From: Peromyscus leucopus
Lineage: Eukaryota; Chordata; Mammalia; Rodentia; Cricetidae
Direction of reading: 5' to 3'
Assembly (NCBI RefSeq): GCF_004664715.2
Contig: NC_051063.1
Span: forward strand, 118,038,629-118,102,628
Length of the DNA: 64,000 bases
How positions within the stretch are numbered: the first letter of the stretch is position 1; each line of letters starts with the position of its first letter. A model generated the notes under the pieces. That model did no database searches, was not told the origin of the DNA, and saw only the letters and a program-made list of their open reading frames with translations. Of this stretch, positions 1-12,439 are shown piece after piece. Made by a program: the position numbers and the translations under genes.

Positions 1-3000
1 CTGTCCCGGGACCCTGAATGGTGGAGGTGGACTGAGCAGAGCTCCATAGAACACTGCTGGACTGTGATACACCTTCCCCAGACCCCTCAACCTACCTATC
101 CTTTAATTTGTAAGTTACACCATTAAATAAATATCCTTTTAACTACGTGGAGAGGCCTTAATAATTTCACCAATAAACTTACATATACTGGGTTCTGCCA
201 GGATTTAAAAATTATTCAGCTCTGTTTGATGAGACATAATATGCTGATATTTTGTCCTTCCATCAGAGGTTTTTCAGGACCATATTCATAATAAGTAAAT
301 AATCTCTTCATCTACAACTAAAATAAAATTTATAAAATTAACACTGGGGGACTCTTAGAAGAGTTACAGATCTTGGTCTACAGGACGTCTGCTAAGAAAG
401 CCCAACATCAGAGGCTACCTAACTTGACTACCACCTGAGGGGATTGAGAAAGAGCTGGTCAAAGAGTAGAATTGTAGCCATCTTCAGATTCTATCTCCAA
501 AGACAAAGAGAAAGACTCAAGATCTAGGTTTTGCTGTCTGTGGACACCAGAGTTTGCAGGAATAAGGCTTCTATATACCAGCACAAAGTGTCATTCAACC
601 CTGATCTATACTGAAACTAAACAAATGGCATTTTTGTCTTTAAAAGTAGCTCTGATTTCAGGTCCAGCCCTAGCACTTCCAGATGTTTAAAAACTTTCTG
701 ACCTGTTTGTCAACCAAAAAAGACATTGTAAAAGTAATTTTAGCCCAAAATTTGGGCCATGGAAATGCTCCATAATATAGTTGTCCAAAAGTTTGGGCAC
801 TGTAGCCACAATATGGCCCATCTTTCTAAGAACTGTAATAGCTACTGCTAGTCTAAAAAACAAACAAACAAATTAACTCTGGGTCAGAATCATGTACTTA
901 CAGCACTCCAAGCCATTGAGGACTTCCTTTAAGGAACACCAGGACAATAGCTGTCTAATGCCTATGTGGCCCTATTCCTGATCCATCCTCCAATCTGGTT
1001 TGAGAAATGCTCTGCTGTCAATCCTTCTACCCTCTTCCCAGATGATCCATAGGTGTTCATTCATGACTATCTGAAGATGAATGATGAAACAAGTAGCTGA
1101 AGTAGTTCCTTTAACTGAAATGATTTGACCCATATTGAGGTACCTTACCTGAGAGATCAGAATTGATCATATGACTCAGGCTCTTAAATGAGGAAAAGGA
1201 TAGTCCACCAGTCCATACTTTTACTATAGCACATATGCATACTTTGAGCTATAGAGAAAGAGAGCTTCTCACTTCTGGAAAAAATGAAAATAAAAATAAA
1301 ACAAACAAGCAAACATCCTGGTCCTCCTAGAGGATACTTGGCTTCTCCTATGAATTACTGTTATCCACTGCCCAGGATATCAAAACATGATTCCACTAAG
1401 GCAAGTAGAGTGGTAACTGGGATGCTAATGTTTCTGTCCAACAAATGGCCTTAAGACCAGTAGGGCTTATTGATATTCTGGTGACATATCCTGTGCTAGT
1501 ATTGCTCTGAAATTCATTGATACAACCAAAATAAAATAGAGGATGTAAAAGAAAATGGGCAGCTCAAATGCACAAAATTGGTGGAGGAGACCAGAGAGAA
1601 ATATCATTCTTCCATAAACAATTGGCTCGACTCTGGCTATTGTCTTTATCTGGACACATATCTGGGGTCCATAGAAGTTCCTGAGTTCCTTAGACCAAGG
1701 AACTCAATACTATTTCCAGACTAGAAATCCTGGTACCTGATGTTTCATCAAGATGCCATGTATGTACTCAAGTAAATTCAAAACAGAGAGTTCTTATTCA
1801 GTATGGGATCTGAATGGGAGGCCAATATCTGGCAAATTCTGGGAAACTGTCTTCACTGGGATCCAGCCTGCCAGGATAGATGTATTTGTTTGTTTATAGA
1901 AATAATTTTTTAGGATGGGTAGAAATGTTCCCCATTGAGACTGAAACTGCTCAAATAGTTTAAAAGTTTTTCCAGCCACTCGTTCCCTGATTTGCCCCAT
2001 TTCTAGCAATAGGGTTTGACAATGACCTGGCTTTCATATCCAAAATCTATCTATTAACAGCTAAAGCTTTAGACATAGATTAAAGACTTCACTCTACATA
2101 TAGTCTTAAACATTCTGGGCAAAACAAAACTCTCATTAGAGTCCAGGAAAGGGTGGATAGACCTCCTGACTTTGCTTTGTTTTATGCTTCCTGCATTCCA
2201 TATATCCAGGTTTTTTTTAAAAAACTATGGTATTATTATTGCCCCCATTGCTTCCCCAGCTTAGGGACAAGCAGTTGGTACAATTCTATTACTTTCTGAA
2301 TACACTACAGGCCTTTTGGTACTCTATAAATGTAGTAATTAGATTATTTGAGAAATTTAGAAAACTCTGAGTTTACTGCCAGTTTTTTCTTATTCTAGCC
2401 CAGTGAGACTGGATCTGGATCAAGCAGGTCATCAAATAGGCATTGGAAACAACCTGAAAGGAACAACTATTGATTCCAACTGGAGCCAATGTGAAAAGTG
2501 AATCTTCCCATTTCTGTGGCTTTGAAGGTATCTGGCATTACATTATGGAGTCAATACACCAATATCAAGAGAGTAGAAGACACATATAAGGATGAGAAAT
2601 GTACTGTCTCCAAACTATGATCCATTAAAATGGTTTCATTAGTTCCTAGGCTCTTCCACTTCCTGCACTTTATCTCCTCCTAAGTCTTAAGTTTTGTATT
2701 TTGGGTATGATTTTCAAAATATTATGGTGGATCATGGTCCAACCCACCATTCTCAGGCCTGGAACTGGGAACTGAGGAAGGCTGATATGATAAAGATTGT
2801 AGCTAGCACAACTACAGACAAAAAACTTATATTCCATTTTGGCCTTTAATCATTTTCAGCCAGAAATCAGCCAAGATTGCTGATTGTATTTATCCCCCTG
2901 GGCTCTGTACTATACAAGGATAGTATTGTATCCAGACTGTCAGCCCATGGATTGACAAAACTTATTGTGAATGGGGGCAACCTAAGTTAATTTTAGAGAG

Positions 3001-3051
3001 TTATAAGGGTCTGAAACTTGTCTAATATCCAAAACTTTTGACTTAGGTACT
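1..3051. other. Unassigned repeat-like intergenic DNA
   Basis: No gene is recognised in these 3 kb. The longest open frames are about 70 codons and match no family I know. The first ~150 bases, ending in an AATAAA-containing stretch near 123-131, have the feel of an LTR 3' portion. The rest resembles a decayed non-coding retroelement interior. Neither identification is firm. There is no tRNA, no CpG-rich promoter and no splice-compatible exon that I can support. Confidence 0.35.
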
Positions 3052-3121
3052 TCCCCTCCTCCTCCTCCTCCTCCTCCTCCTCCTCCTCCTTCTCCTCCTC
3101 CTCCTCCTTCTCCTCCTCCTT
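3052..3121. repeat. (TCC)n pyrimidine microsatellite
   Basis: About 70 bases of nearly pure CCT/TCC trinucleotide repeat with a few CTT interruptions. It borders the 3' end of an old antisense L1, so it probably grew from the pyrimidine complement of the L1 purine-rich tail. Confidence 0.9.
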
Positions 3122-3583
3122 CAACTTTATATTAAACATAGATTCTTTTCTCATACATTATAATTCCCCCACCCTCTACTTATCCTTTTTCCTCTCCATC
3201 TCCTTTCCTGTCTTGATATATTCCCTTTCAGTCTCGCATTAGAAAAGAAAAGGCTTCTAGGAGGTAACAAAAAACACCAAAATAAAATATAATTTGGTAA
3301 AACAAACACCATTATATAGAAGTTGGGCAAGACAAGCCAACATCAAAATAAAGAGGCCCAAGGGAAGGCATAAAAATCTGAGACCCACTCATTTACACAT
3401 TCAGAAGTCCATAAAATACTAACCTGAAAGCTACAATATTCTGCAGAGGACCAGGTGTGAACCATATAGGCTCTGTGGCTGCTGATTCAGTCTCTGTGAG
3501 CTTGACCATTTTCCTTTGAGAGCCTTGTTTTCCTGTTGTCTACCATCCCTTTTGTCCCCTCCACTCCTTTTGTCTCCTCTTTC
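3122..3583 (-). mobile_element. L1 (Lx-like) 3' UTR, antisense, first part
   Basis: The sequence matches the style of old rodent L1 3' UTRs read on the minus strand: a pyrimidine-rich start, then a block with 'ggctctgtggctgctgattc'. It continues after the solo LTR at 3590-3929, so the LTR landed inside this L1. No ORF survives. Confidence 0.55.
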
Positions 3584-3935
3584 ACTGAGTGTGGGAGCCC
3601 ATTCTTGGGTTCCTCGTGGCTTTATCCAGCAGGTCCAAATAGATGATGATCAGGACCACTGGCCTGAGTGCAGATGTCTGAGATGGTCTGCACTTGGCTG
3701 TGCTGGGGGAGGTGGTCTTTTGCTCCACCCCTTGGCGTTTCTATAAAAACCCTGGGCCAGAGACAGTCCGGGCCCATTGGAATAGGTTCCAGGCCCTTTC
3801 AAGGCTATGCTTTATTTTCTGTTTATCTCCACAAGATTCTCCACAGTAATTCTTCTATCTAATATTTCCTGCTGCTCGCACTCAAGAAAACTCTGGGGAA
3901 CTGTGGGCGTGGTGGGTAAATGCCCCACAACTGAG
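3584..3935 (+). mobile_element. Solo LTR of a class II ERV with 6-bp TSD
   Basis: A 340-bp LTR at 3590-3929 starts TGTGGGAGCC and ends GCCCCACA. It is flanked by perfect 6-bp duplications ACTGAG (3584-3589 and 3930-3935), the usual duplication size for betaretrovirus/IAP-like integrases. A TATA-like CTATAAAAA lies near 3740. A closely related LTR occurs at 20107-20448. Only one LTR remains with an intact target duplication, so the provirus was most likely reduced to a solo LTR by LTR-LTR recombination. Confidence 0.88.
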
Positions 3936-4366
3936 TTCCCTGGTGTCTGAGTGGATAGAATTGATGGAGACAGGAGATATCTTAGTTTGTAACTTCCACA
4001 AGGTGTGTGAAACCACTTCCCTAGCATATTTTACATGCAAGAAATGTTGTAGATCAAAGGCTTTGCAGTTAGGTTCCTATTTACTTTTCTCTTTTGGTAG
4101 CTTTCAGAGTACCTTTCTGTGCCACAGACACTAGAAGATGGGAGTAAAGGTTCTATGTAGACACCATTTCATCTTCTCCATGTTCAGTGAGTTGTGTAGG
4201 TGTTGCCTTTAACAAGAGGGTCTTGCTGCCAGTTTGTAGAAAGCAATTGATTGTCTTGGCAATCAGTTATTTTTAGATTTTCATGGGAGTCTTTTGTCCA
4301 GCAACTCCATTGGTTGAAACCCAGTCCTGGCACTGGAAATTTCACTTGGTGATAAGAGATGGCTAG
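3936..4366 (-). mobile_element. L1 (Lx-like) 3' UTR, antisense, second part
   Basis: This continues the L1 interrupted by the solo LTR. The stretch around 4150-4260 resembles 54290-54370 in the window (both carry a 'tccat...tcagtgagttgt(g/a)taggtgtt' block), which supports an old L1 3' UTR family. It is non-coding. Confidence 0.5.
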
Positions 4367-4625
4367 TGTAGCTGGAGTTTTCTCCAGTCCTGCACAGGCC
4401 TGCAGCTGCGCAGACCCAAATAAACACACAGAGGCTTATATTAATTAACACTGTATGGCCTAATGGCTCAGGCTTCTTACTAGCTAGATTTTACATCTTA
4501 AACTAAACCATAATTCTTATTTATGTTTAGCCATGTGACTTGGTACCTCTTCCCAGTTCTGCCTTCACATCTTGCTTCCTCTGTGTCTGGCTAGTGATTC
4601 CTGACTCAGCCTTCCTGTCCCAGGG
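4367..4625 (-). mobile_element. Degraded LTR fragment, antisense
   Basis: It begins TGTAGCTGGAG on the plus strand and contains 'cagacccaaataaacacacagaggctta'-type sequence. This is the reverse complement of the U5/R portion of the LTR family seen at 45164-45543 and 61665-62053. The far end is not sharply defined and no target duplication was found. Confidence 0.55.
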
Positions 4626-4866
4626 GCCAGCAAATGTTCTGTCTCCCTCATTAATTGGAGACTTCAGTAGGATTATTTTTACATATTATAGGAAGTTTCC
4701 ACTGCACTAGCTTTTCGTAATGCTACTCAAATGCTCTTCAATTCTAAATGTCTCTCCCCTCATTCCCTCCTTCAATCTCATCTCTTCTCCCCATTCTCCA
4801 ACCTGGTATTCCCATTCTCATCCTTCTCCAACCTTTGGCTCCATTATACCTGCAGAACCTATTTTC
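4626..4866 (-). mobile_element. L1 3' UTR remnant, antisense
   Basis: Pyrimidine-rich sequence (repeated tctccccattctcc-like blocks), similar to the antisense L1 3' UTRs elsewhere in the window, for example 54640-54720. It is short, diverged and non-coding. Confidence 0.4.
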
Positions 4867-4867
4867 C

Positions 4868-4998
4868 AACTCAGAGAGACTGGAACTGGAGCTATGAATG
4901 GTTATGAGCTACCATTTGAGTGTTGGGAGTAAAACCTGGGTCCTCTAGAAGAGAAACCACTGCTCTTAACCACAGACTCACATCTCTAGTCTATAAAA
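4868..4998 (-). mobile_element. B2-type SINE, antisense, diverged
   Basis: The reverse complement carries the B2 tRNA-derived head: a 'gctcttaacc' box next to 'cctctagaagag', then 'gagctaccat'. It is clearly older than the B2 at 10771-10923. Confidence 0.7.
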
Positions 4999-5324
4999 AA
5001 TTATTTTAATGCAAAGAATTCCATAAACATCTTAAATAATTATATTCATAACATAAATTGTGATACTGATTTTAGAGGAACTCTTCCAACAGACTTTTGA
5101 TAGAGATCTTTTTTGATTGCAATGAAACAATATTGAGAATTTTTATAGTCATATCACCAGATGGATTTTATCAGAATTGTTATTTATTGCTTTTCCATTT
5201 TATGACTGTGATACTACTTTTCCAATTTAATTAGGATATCTTGGTATGTAGTTGAATATATTGAAACTCAAATATGCCTACTTATCTGAAAAGCTACCTA
5301 AGTAGAATTACTATAGCCAAACAA
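4999..5324. other. No feature recognised
   Basis: AT-rich DNA between a B2 and an L1 insertion. No coding potential or recognisable repeat is visible. Confidence 0.4.
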
Positions 5325-7100
5325 ATTAATATTTCCTTTTTTTCTTTTATTTTATTTTACAATACCATTCAGTTCTATGTATCAGCCACAGATTCCCTTG
5401 TTCTCCCCCTCCTGCCCCCTCCCCTTCCCCCAAGCTCACCCCCCATTCCCACCTCTTCCAGGGTAAAGCCTCTCCCGAGGACTGAGATCGACCTGGTAGA
5501 CTCAGTCCAGGCAGGTCCAGTTGCCTCCTCCCAGAATGAGCCAAGCATCCCTGCTAAGCCCCAGGTTTCAAACAGCCAACTCATGCAATGAGCACAGGAC
5601 CCAGTACCACTGCCTAGATGCCTCCCAAACAGATCAAGCCAGTCAATTGTCTCACCTATTCAGAGGGTCTGATCCAGTTGGGGGCCCCTCAGCCTTTGGT
5701 TCATAGTTCCTGTGTTTCCATTCCTTTGGCTAGTTGTCCCTGTGCTTTATCCAACCTTGGTTTCACCAATTCTCCCTCATATAAACCCTCCTCTTTCTCG
5801 CTAATTAGATTCCCGGAGCTCCACCCGGGGCCTAGCTGTGGATCTCTGCATCCAGATTCCTCAGTTCTTGGATGGAGTTTCTGGCACAACTATTAGGGTG
5901 TTTGGCCATCCCATCACCAGAGTAGGTCAGTTCTGGCTGTCTCTCGATCATTGCTAGCAGTCTATTGTGGGGGTATCTTTGTGGATTTCTGTGGGCCTCT
6001 CTAGCACTTTGTTTCTTCCTTTTCTCATGTGGTTTTCATTTACCATGGTCTCCTATTCCTTGTTCTCCCTCTCTGTTCTTGATCCAGCTGGGCTCTCCCA
6101 TACCCACAGGCTTTCTTTCCCTTGACCCTCGCCCTTCATTACTCCCACTCATGTCCAGGTTGTTCATGTAGATCTCAGCCATTTCTCAGTCACTGGGCAA
6201 TCCTTGTGTCTTTCTTGGGGTCCTGTTTTCCAGGTAGCCTCCCTGGTGATGTGAGTAGCAGTCCAGTCAACCTTGTTTCATCTCTAGTATCCTCCACTGA
6301 GTGAGTACATACAATATTTGTCTTTCTGAGTCTGGGTCACCTCACTCAGGATAATTTTTTTTCTTGATCCTTCCGTTTGCCTGCAAACCTCATGATGTCA
6401 TTGTTTTTCTCTGCTGTGTAGTATTTCATTGTGTATATGTGCCACAGTTTATTTATCCATTCTTCAGTTGAAGGGCATCTAGGTTGCTTCCAGGTTTTGG
6501 CTATTACAAACAATGCTGACATGAACATAGCTGAGCAAGTGCTCTTGTGGTATGATTGAGTATTTCTTGGGTATATGCCCAGGAGTGGTATAGCTGGATC
6601 TTGGGGGAGATTGATTCCAAATTTTCTAAGAAAGTGCCATATTGATTTCCAAAGTGGTTGTACAAGCTTGCATTCCCATCAGCAGTGGAGGAGAGTTCCC
6701 CTAGCTCCACATCCTCTCCAGCATAAAGTGTCTTCAGTGTTTTTGATCTTAGCCATTCTGACAGGCTTAAGGTGGTATCTCAGAGTTGTTTTGATATGCA
6801 TTTCTCTGATGATTAGGGGTGTTGAGCAATTCCTTAAATGTCTTTCAGCCATTTGAGTTTCCTCTGTTGAGAATTCTCTGTTCAGTTCTATAGCCCATTT
6901 CTTAATTGGACTGTTGGTCATTTTGATGTCTAATTCTTGATTTCCTTATATATTCTGGAAATCAGTCCTCTGTCACATTTGGGGTTGGTTAAGATCTTTT
7001 CCCATTCTGTAGGCTGTTGCTTTGTCTTGTTGACTGTATCTTTTGCTCTACAAAAGCTTCTCAGTTTCAAGAGGACGAAAGTCCATCACATTAATATTTC
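5325..7100 (-). mobile_element. 5'-truncated L1 (ORF2 3' end plus 3' UTR)
   Basis: This is a minus-strand L1. Its tail complement starts at about 5336 (T-rich) and a GC-rich 3' UTR runs to about 6345. The C-terminal coding part of ORF2 follows, with recognisable peptides such as KTWKQPRCPSTEEWI at 6420-6510. The element stops at about 7089 inside ORF2. ATTAATATTTC occurs on both sides (5325-5335 and 7090-7100), consistent with a target-site duplication. The reading frame is broken, so this copy is dead. Confidence 0.9.
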
Positions 7101-7529
7101 TTGTTACTTCAGGATATTATTATAACTTGGTATTCGATGTGCAGATAAAAAAGGAGTATTCTCATTTTCTGTATATGATTTACATACATTTTAGCCTTTC
7201 TATAACTTGCATATGGAGACACCATCATACTCTCACATTTAATGGTTTGGTCCTGTTGTTATAACTACTGTGGATTCATATGTTTAACTATCCTGGTGTG
7301 CTCAGAAAACATGTTTTCCTTGTATTCATCCATTGCTTTATCTCATTGTTCTTAATGGGCGAGTAAAGTTTTGTGTATATGTTGACTCTCTTTCCTTTAG
7401 AATGATAGTGAGGAATAGTAGAACAACATCATATGGTAGTGTATTTTCACTTTCTGAAGTTACTCAAAAAAATTATCCACATTGAGTATACTTACATTTA
7501 CATGAACAATACACTAATGATTCATTATT
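7101..7529. other. No feature recognised
   Basis: AT-rich spacer between two L1s. No ORF or clear repeat signature is visible. Confidence 0.35.
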
Positions 7530-10500
7530 TTATTCCCTCACACATCCAGTAGATTGTAGTGTCTTTACATCTCAACCAAAGTTTCCCCTTGCTCATCTCC
7601 TCCCAGTTTCTCCCCCAATTCCCCTCTTAAACCCCATCTACTCCTCCTCGACTCTTTCTCTTCAAATACAGGTAGGCCTCCAACCAATAACAGCAAGCCA
7701 AGCTACACCAAGTTACAGTGAGACTAGGCTCTTCCTCTTCTATTAAGGGGGATAAGGCAATTATGTAGGAACAATGGGTCTCAAAAACAGGTACCAGAGT
7801 CAGTTCCTATTCTCAATGTTAGGTGTCTCACAAGAAGATCATATCACACAACTGTAATGTATATGCAGAGGAATGAAGGTAAGTCCCATGCAGGCTTCCT
7901 GGTTGTCAGTTCAGTCTCTATGAGATTCTGTGATCCCACATTAGTTGGTTTTGCAGTTTTTGTTTCTTGGGTTTTTTTTTTCATTTTTTTCTTTTCAATT
8001 TTTCTTCTTAGATCCTTGACCTCTCTTATGCATACAATCCTTCCTCCCCCTCTTCCATAGGCTTTCTACAGCTTCACTTTCTGCTTGTCTGTGAGTCTCT
8101 ACATCTGTTTACATTATGTACTGGTGGAAGCCTCCCTGATGACAGTTGAATGAGGCACTAACTTATGAGGATAGCAGAATATTACTAAGAATAATTTCAT
8201 TGACTTTTTTTCCAGTTGGGATTGATTACATCCTAAGTCTCAGGAGTATACCACCACTGGGATTTTCTTCTCAGAGGTGATCTTCCTCTCAGAGTATAGG
8301 TGCCCTGCTGTACCAGTCATGAGTTGGTCACTGCTACAATTTCTGTGCCATCTTTACCCTAGCATTTCTTATAAGCAGGACAAATTATAGGTTGAAGAGT
8401 TTGTGGTTGGGTTGGTATCCCATTCCCTCGACTGGGAGTCTTACCTGGTTACAGTAGATAGCCAGTTCAGGCTCTTTATCCTTCATTGTTTTGAGTTTTA
8501 CCTGGGGCCATCCATTTAGATTACTGGGAGTTTCCATTGCCCTGTTTTCTACCTTATCCTAGAGATGTCCCAGATTCTAGTCGTCTCTCCCAGTACTCTC
8601 TCCCAATATCTAACCCCCACCTGATGCCTCATGTTTCCATCTCCCCTTATCCTTCCATCTCCGTTCTTTGTTCACTGGCAAACTCCATTCTATTTTCCCA
8701 GAACAGTGAGACTCAAACATCCCTTCCCCTCATTCTATTAATTCTGGTTTGTTACATAGCTTCTCTAGGTCTGTGGGATGTAGCATGTTTCTCCTTTGCT
8801 TTATAGCTAATATCCACTTAATAGTGAGTTCATGTCATGTTTGTCTTTCTCATCTGGGTTCCCTCACCTAAAGTGATCTTTTCTAGTTTTATTCATTTGC
8901 CTGAAAATTTTCTAATGCCATTGTTTTTAACAGCTGAGTAATACTCCATTGTGATAATGTACCACACTTTCTTTATCCATTCTTTGGTTGAGGAACATCT
9001 AGATTGTTTCCAGTTTTTGACTGTTAGGGAAAAAATGCTGCTATGAATATAGCTGTACAAGTGCCCTTGTGAAATGATGAAATGTCCTTTGAATATAATC
9101 TCCAGAGAGGTATATCTCAGTCTTGGAGTAGATTGATTCCCAATTTTCTGAAATCCACCATATTGATTCACAAAGTGGCTGAATATATTTGTATTTTGAA
9201 AAGCAGTGGGAAAGTGTTCCCCTTGCTCTATCTCATCTACAAACTGAGCTGTCACCTGTGTTTTTGATCTTAGCCACATTGACTGATGTAAGAAGGAATC
9301 TCATTGTACTTTGATAAGCATTTCCCCAATGATAGAGGATGTTGAACATTTCTTTAAGTGATTTTTCAGCCATTTGATATTCCTCTGTTGAGAATTCTGT
9401 TTAAATATGGACTCCATTTTCAAACTTGCTCATTTGATTTTTTGATATCTATTTTCTTGAGCTCTTTATATATTTTGGATATTAGTCCTCTGTCAGATGC
9501 GGGGTTGTTAAAGATTTTTTCTTATTCTGTTGGCTACACTTTTGTCCATTTCTGTACAGAAGCTGTCTGTTTTTATGCCAATACCATTCCATTTTTTTAT
9601 TCTACCTCTGTAATACAGGTTAAGATCAGGAATGGTGACTGCTCTGGAAGTTCTTTGATTGTACAGGATTGATTTAGCTATCTTAGAATTTTTTGTTTTT
9701 CCATATGAAGTTGAGAATTGTTCTTTTAAGTCTGTCAATACTTGTGCTGAAATTTTAATGGGGATTGCATTGAATCTGTAGATTGCTTTTGGTAAGATGA
9801 TATTTTTTACTCTCTTAATCCTACTGATCCATGAGCATCTTTTCCACCTTCTTTCTTCAAAGACTTGAAGTTCTTGTCAAGCAAATCTTTCACTTGCTTG
9901 GTTAGAGTTACACCAAGATATTTCATATTATTTCAGGCTATTGCAAAAGGTGTTGATTCCCTGATTCCTTTCTCAACTCATTTATCATTTGTATATTAGA
10001 GAGCTACTGGTGTTATTTATTTTTATTTTTGAGTTAATCTTGTATCCAGCCACTTGACTAAATCTCTTTTGCTAGCTGTATGAGTTCCTTTCTAGAATTT
10101 TGGGGTTTGCTTATGCATACTTTCATATCATTTGCCAATAATGCTGTTCTGACTTCTTCCTTTCCTATCTGCATCCCCTTGATTTACTGTGGCTGACATA
10201 TTGCTCTATTACTCTAGCTAGAAATTCAAGTAGTATATTGAATACGTCTGGAGAGAGTGGACAACCTTGTCTTACCCATGATTTTAGTGGAATTGCTTTG
10301 AGGTTTCTCTCCATTTAATTTGATGTTAGCAATTGGCTTGCTCTATATTGTTTTTATTTTATTTTTATGTATGTCACTTATATCCCTGATTTCTCCTAGA
10401 CTTTTATTGTGAAAGGGTGTTGGATTTTCTCAAAGAATTTTTCAGCATCTAATGAGATGATCATATGGTGTTTTTCTTTTAGTTTGTATATATGGTGGAT

Positions 10501-10754
10501 TACATTTACAGGTTCTCATGTGTTGAAACTTTCCTGAATCTCTGGAAATAAGCCTACTTGATAATTGAAAATAATGTTTTTGACATGGGCCTGGATTCAG
10601 TTTGACAGTAGTTTTTTTTTTTTTTTAATATTTTTACACCAATATTCATGAGAGGAATTGATTTGTAATTCTCTGTCTTTGTGGGGCTTGGTTATCAGGG
10701 TGAATTTGGCAATTTTCCTTTAGTTTCTATTTTGTGGGAAAATTTGCGGATTAT

Positions 10755-10939
10755 TCATGTTACCTCTTTTTTTTAATATTTTTTAAGGTTTATTTATTTA
10801 TTATGCATACAGAAGATCTCATTACAGATGGTTATGAGCCACCATGTGGGTGCTGGGAATTGAACTCAGGACCTCTGGAAGAAAAGTCCGTGCTCTTAAC
10901 CTCTGAGCCATTTCTACAGCCCCTCATGTTACCTCTTTT
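10755..10939 (-). mobile_element. B2 SINE with 16-bp target-site duplication
   Basis: B2 body at 10771-10923, antisense. The complement carries the Pol III tRNA-like head (GGCTGTAGAAATGGCTC) and the AATAAATAAA-rich tail. The perfect 16-bp duplications TCATGTTACCTCTTTT (10755-10770 and 10924-10939) are typical of L1-mediated retrotransposition. Confidence 0.93.
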
Positions 10940-11148
10940 ACAGTTTGATAAATTTCTTCACTCAAACCACCACTTGGCCTTGTTTTTATTTTTTCATTTA
11001 TTTATTTTTTTTGGTTGGGAAGGGAGACTGTTAATGACTGTTTCTATTTCCTTACATGCTGAAGGTGTATTTAAACTGTTTATCTGATTTTTATTTTAAC
11101 TTTATTAAGTGGCATCTATCAGGAAATTTGTCCATTTCTTTCAGTTGT

Positions 11149-11590
11149 TCCAATTTTGAGGAGTACAGTTTTTTGTAGTATGACCTAATGATTCTCAGAA
11201 TTTCCCGAGAGTCTCTTCTTATGTCTCCATTTTCATTTGCAATTTTGTTAATTTGAATATTGTCTCTCTTCCTTTTACTTCATTTAAAAAAGTTTTTATC
11301 TATTTTGTTGAAATTCTTGAAGAAAGAAATCTTCCTTGCCAAATTGAGTCCATTGACATTGAGAGATATTAATGACTAGTGTTTGTTAATTCCTGTTATT
11401 TGCTGTTGTTGTTGTTGTTGTGTGTGTGTGTTTCTGTGTGAATTTTCCTTCTTTGTTTTGCTGTTTTCATAGTTGTAGGTAAGTTCCTTATGCTGTAGTT
11501 TTTCCTCTATTATCTTCTGTAGGGCTGGATTTGCGGATATATATTTATTAAATTTGACTTTTAATGAAATTCCTTGTTTTCTACATCTAC
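11149..11590 (-). repeat. 442-bp direct duplication, copy 1 (L1 sequence)
   Basis: These bases recur at 13635-14076 at a constant offset of 2486. By eye there are 5 mismatches and no indels (about 1.1% divergence). It is internal L1 sequence (antisense), so the L1 segment was duplicated when, or after, the intervening 2-kb ERV material arrived. Confidence 0.95.
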
Positions 11591-11939
11591 GGTGTGTGGT
11601 GGTAATCTAATTGTACTGAAATGTGATTTTGATTGTATGTTAATAAATAAAGTTGCCCAGGGGTCAGAGCTATTAGAGCCATAGCAAGAGTGTGGCGGTG
11701 GTGGTACACGCCTTTAATCCCATAGATATCTGTGTGTTCAGCCAGCATTGGAGACATATGCCTTTAAGACCTAGGGGGCTGTACATTCAGACAGTGACGA
11801 GGCAGTCACGTGTTTGGGTTTGCAACCAATGAGAAGGCAGAACAAAATACTTTAAATAGACGAACAGACAGGAAATAGGTTCTCCTTCGGGAAGCTGGGA
11901 CACCGCAGGCGGAAGGGTGAGATTTTTGCTCTACCGACT
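11591..11939 (+). mobile_element. LTR-A, U3-side portion carrying a B1-like module
   Basis: Plus-strand LTR sequence containing a B1-like block (ggtggtacacgcctttaatccc at 11700-11720). It then has a CCAAT-like 'aaccaatgag' and a stretch ending near 11930. The same family is seen in the opposite orientation at 34572-35032. The R/U5 end expected next is instead found inverted at 11940-12028. Confidence 0.7.
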
Positions 11940-12028
11940 TGATGTAACCAACCGTCTTATTAAATAAGAAACACAGAAACAATGCAAAAGAGACAGCCGA
12001 GAGGTCGGAGCTCAGAGCTAAAATCTCC
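11940..12028 (-). mobile_element. LTR-A, R/U5 end in inverted orientation
   Basis: It starts TGATGTAACC and matches the plus-strand appearance of the LTR at 34592-34680, so it is antisense relative to 11591-11939. On the minus strand the integrase reading frame runs straight into it. This indicates a deletion that joined pol to an LTR end, followed or preceded by an inversion. Confidence 0.75.
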
Positions 12029-12439
12029 AAAAGCAAAACCTCGTCCCCAATGTAATACATACCCTGGTTTCCATTCTGAGGTCAGCACATCCTTAAAGTA
12101 TATAGGCTGATTTAATTCTGTAGTTTTTTCTATTATCCAATGTCTCTCTGCAGCTGTTGTTCCTTTCTCATTGGCATTCAGAAAATTCAAAGTTAGAAGA
12201 GCATTATGCAGTCTATTTCTGGGGGTTTTTGTTACCCATTTCTGTTTATTTAGCATATCCCTTAGAGTTCTGTTTGATCTTTCTATAACTGCTTGACCTG
12301 TAGAATTATGTGGTATGCCTGTAATATGATTTATATTGTAATAAACAAAAAACTGTTTCATTTTAACAGAGACATATGATGGAGCATTGTCAGTTTTGAT
12401 TTGTGCAGGTATACCCATGATGGCCATAACTTCTAGCAA
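12029..12439 (-). pseudogene. pol: Class II ERV integrase fragment
   Basis: An open minus-strand frame of about 137 codons corresponds to the second half of a betaretrovirus-like integrase core. It has the second catalytic Asp in KTDNAPSYVS, and the catalytic Glu in AVIERSNRTL within GIPHNSTGQAVIERSN. The C-terminal domain begins (FKDVLTSEWKPG) but is cut off where the frame enters LTR sequence. The zinc-binding domain and first catalytic Asp are absent. It is a dead fragment within a rearranged ERV mosaic. Confidence 0.85.

Larger units (their letters stand above)
7530..11590 (-). mobile_element. Old antisense L1, 3' half (3' UTR and ORF2)
   Basis: The minus-strand L1 3' UTR covers about 7530-8870. 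ORF2 then runs upward in coordinate: the C-terminal region is at 8880-9280, with peptides resembling YYSAVKNNGI and KNWKQSRCSSTKEWI, and reverse-transcriptase and endonuclease regions follow to 11590. Many stops and indels show it is ancient. It is interrupted by a B2 at 10771-10923 and by an ERV mosaic at 11591-13634, and resumes at 13635. Confidence 0.85.

Noticed and set aside
5336..7089. Possibly active L1
   Set aside because: It is truncated within ORF2, lacks ORF1 and the 5' UTR, and its frame is broken.
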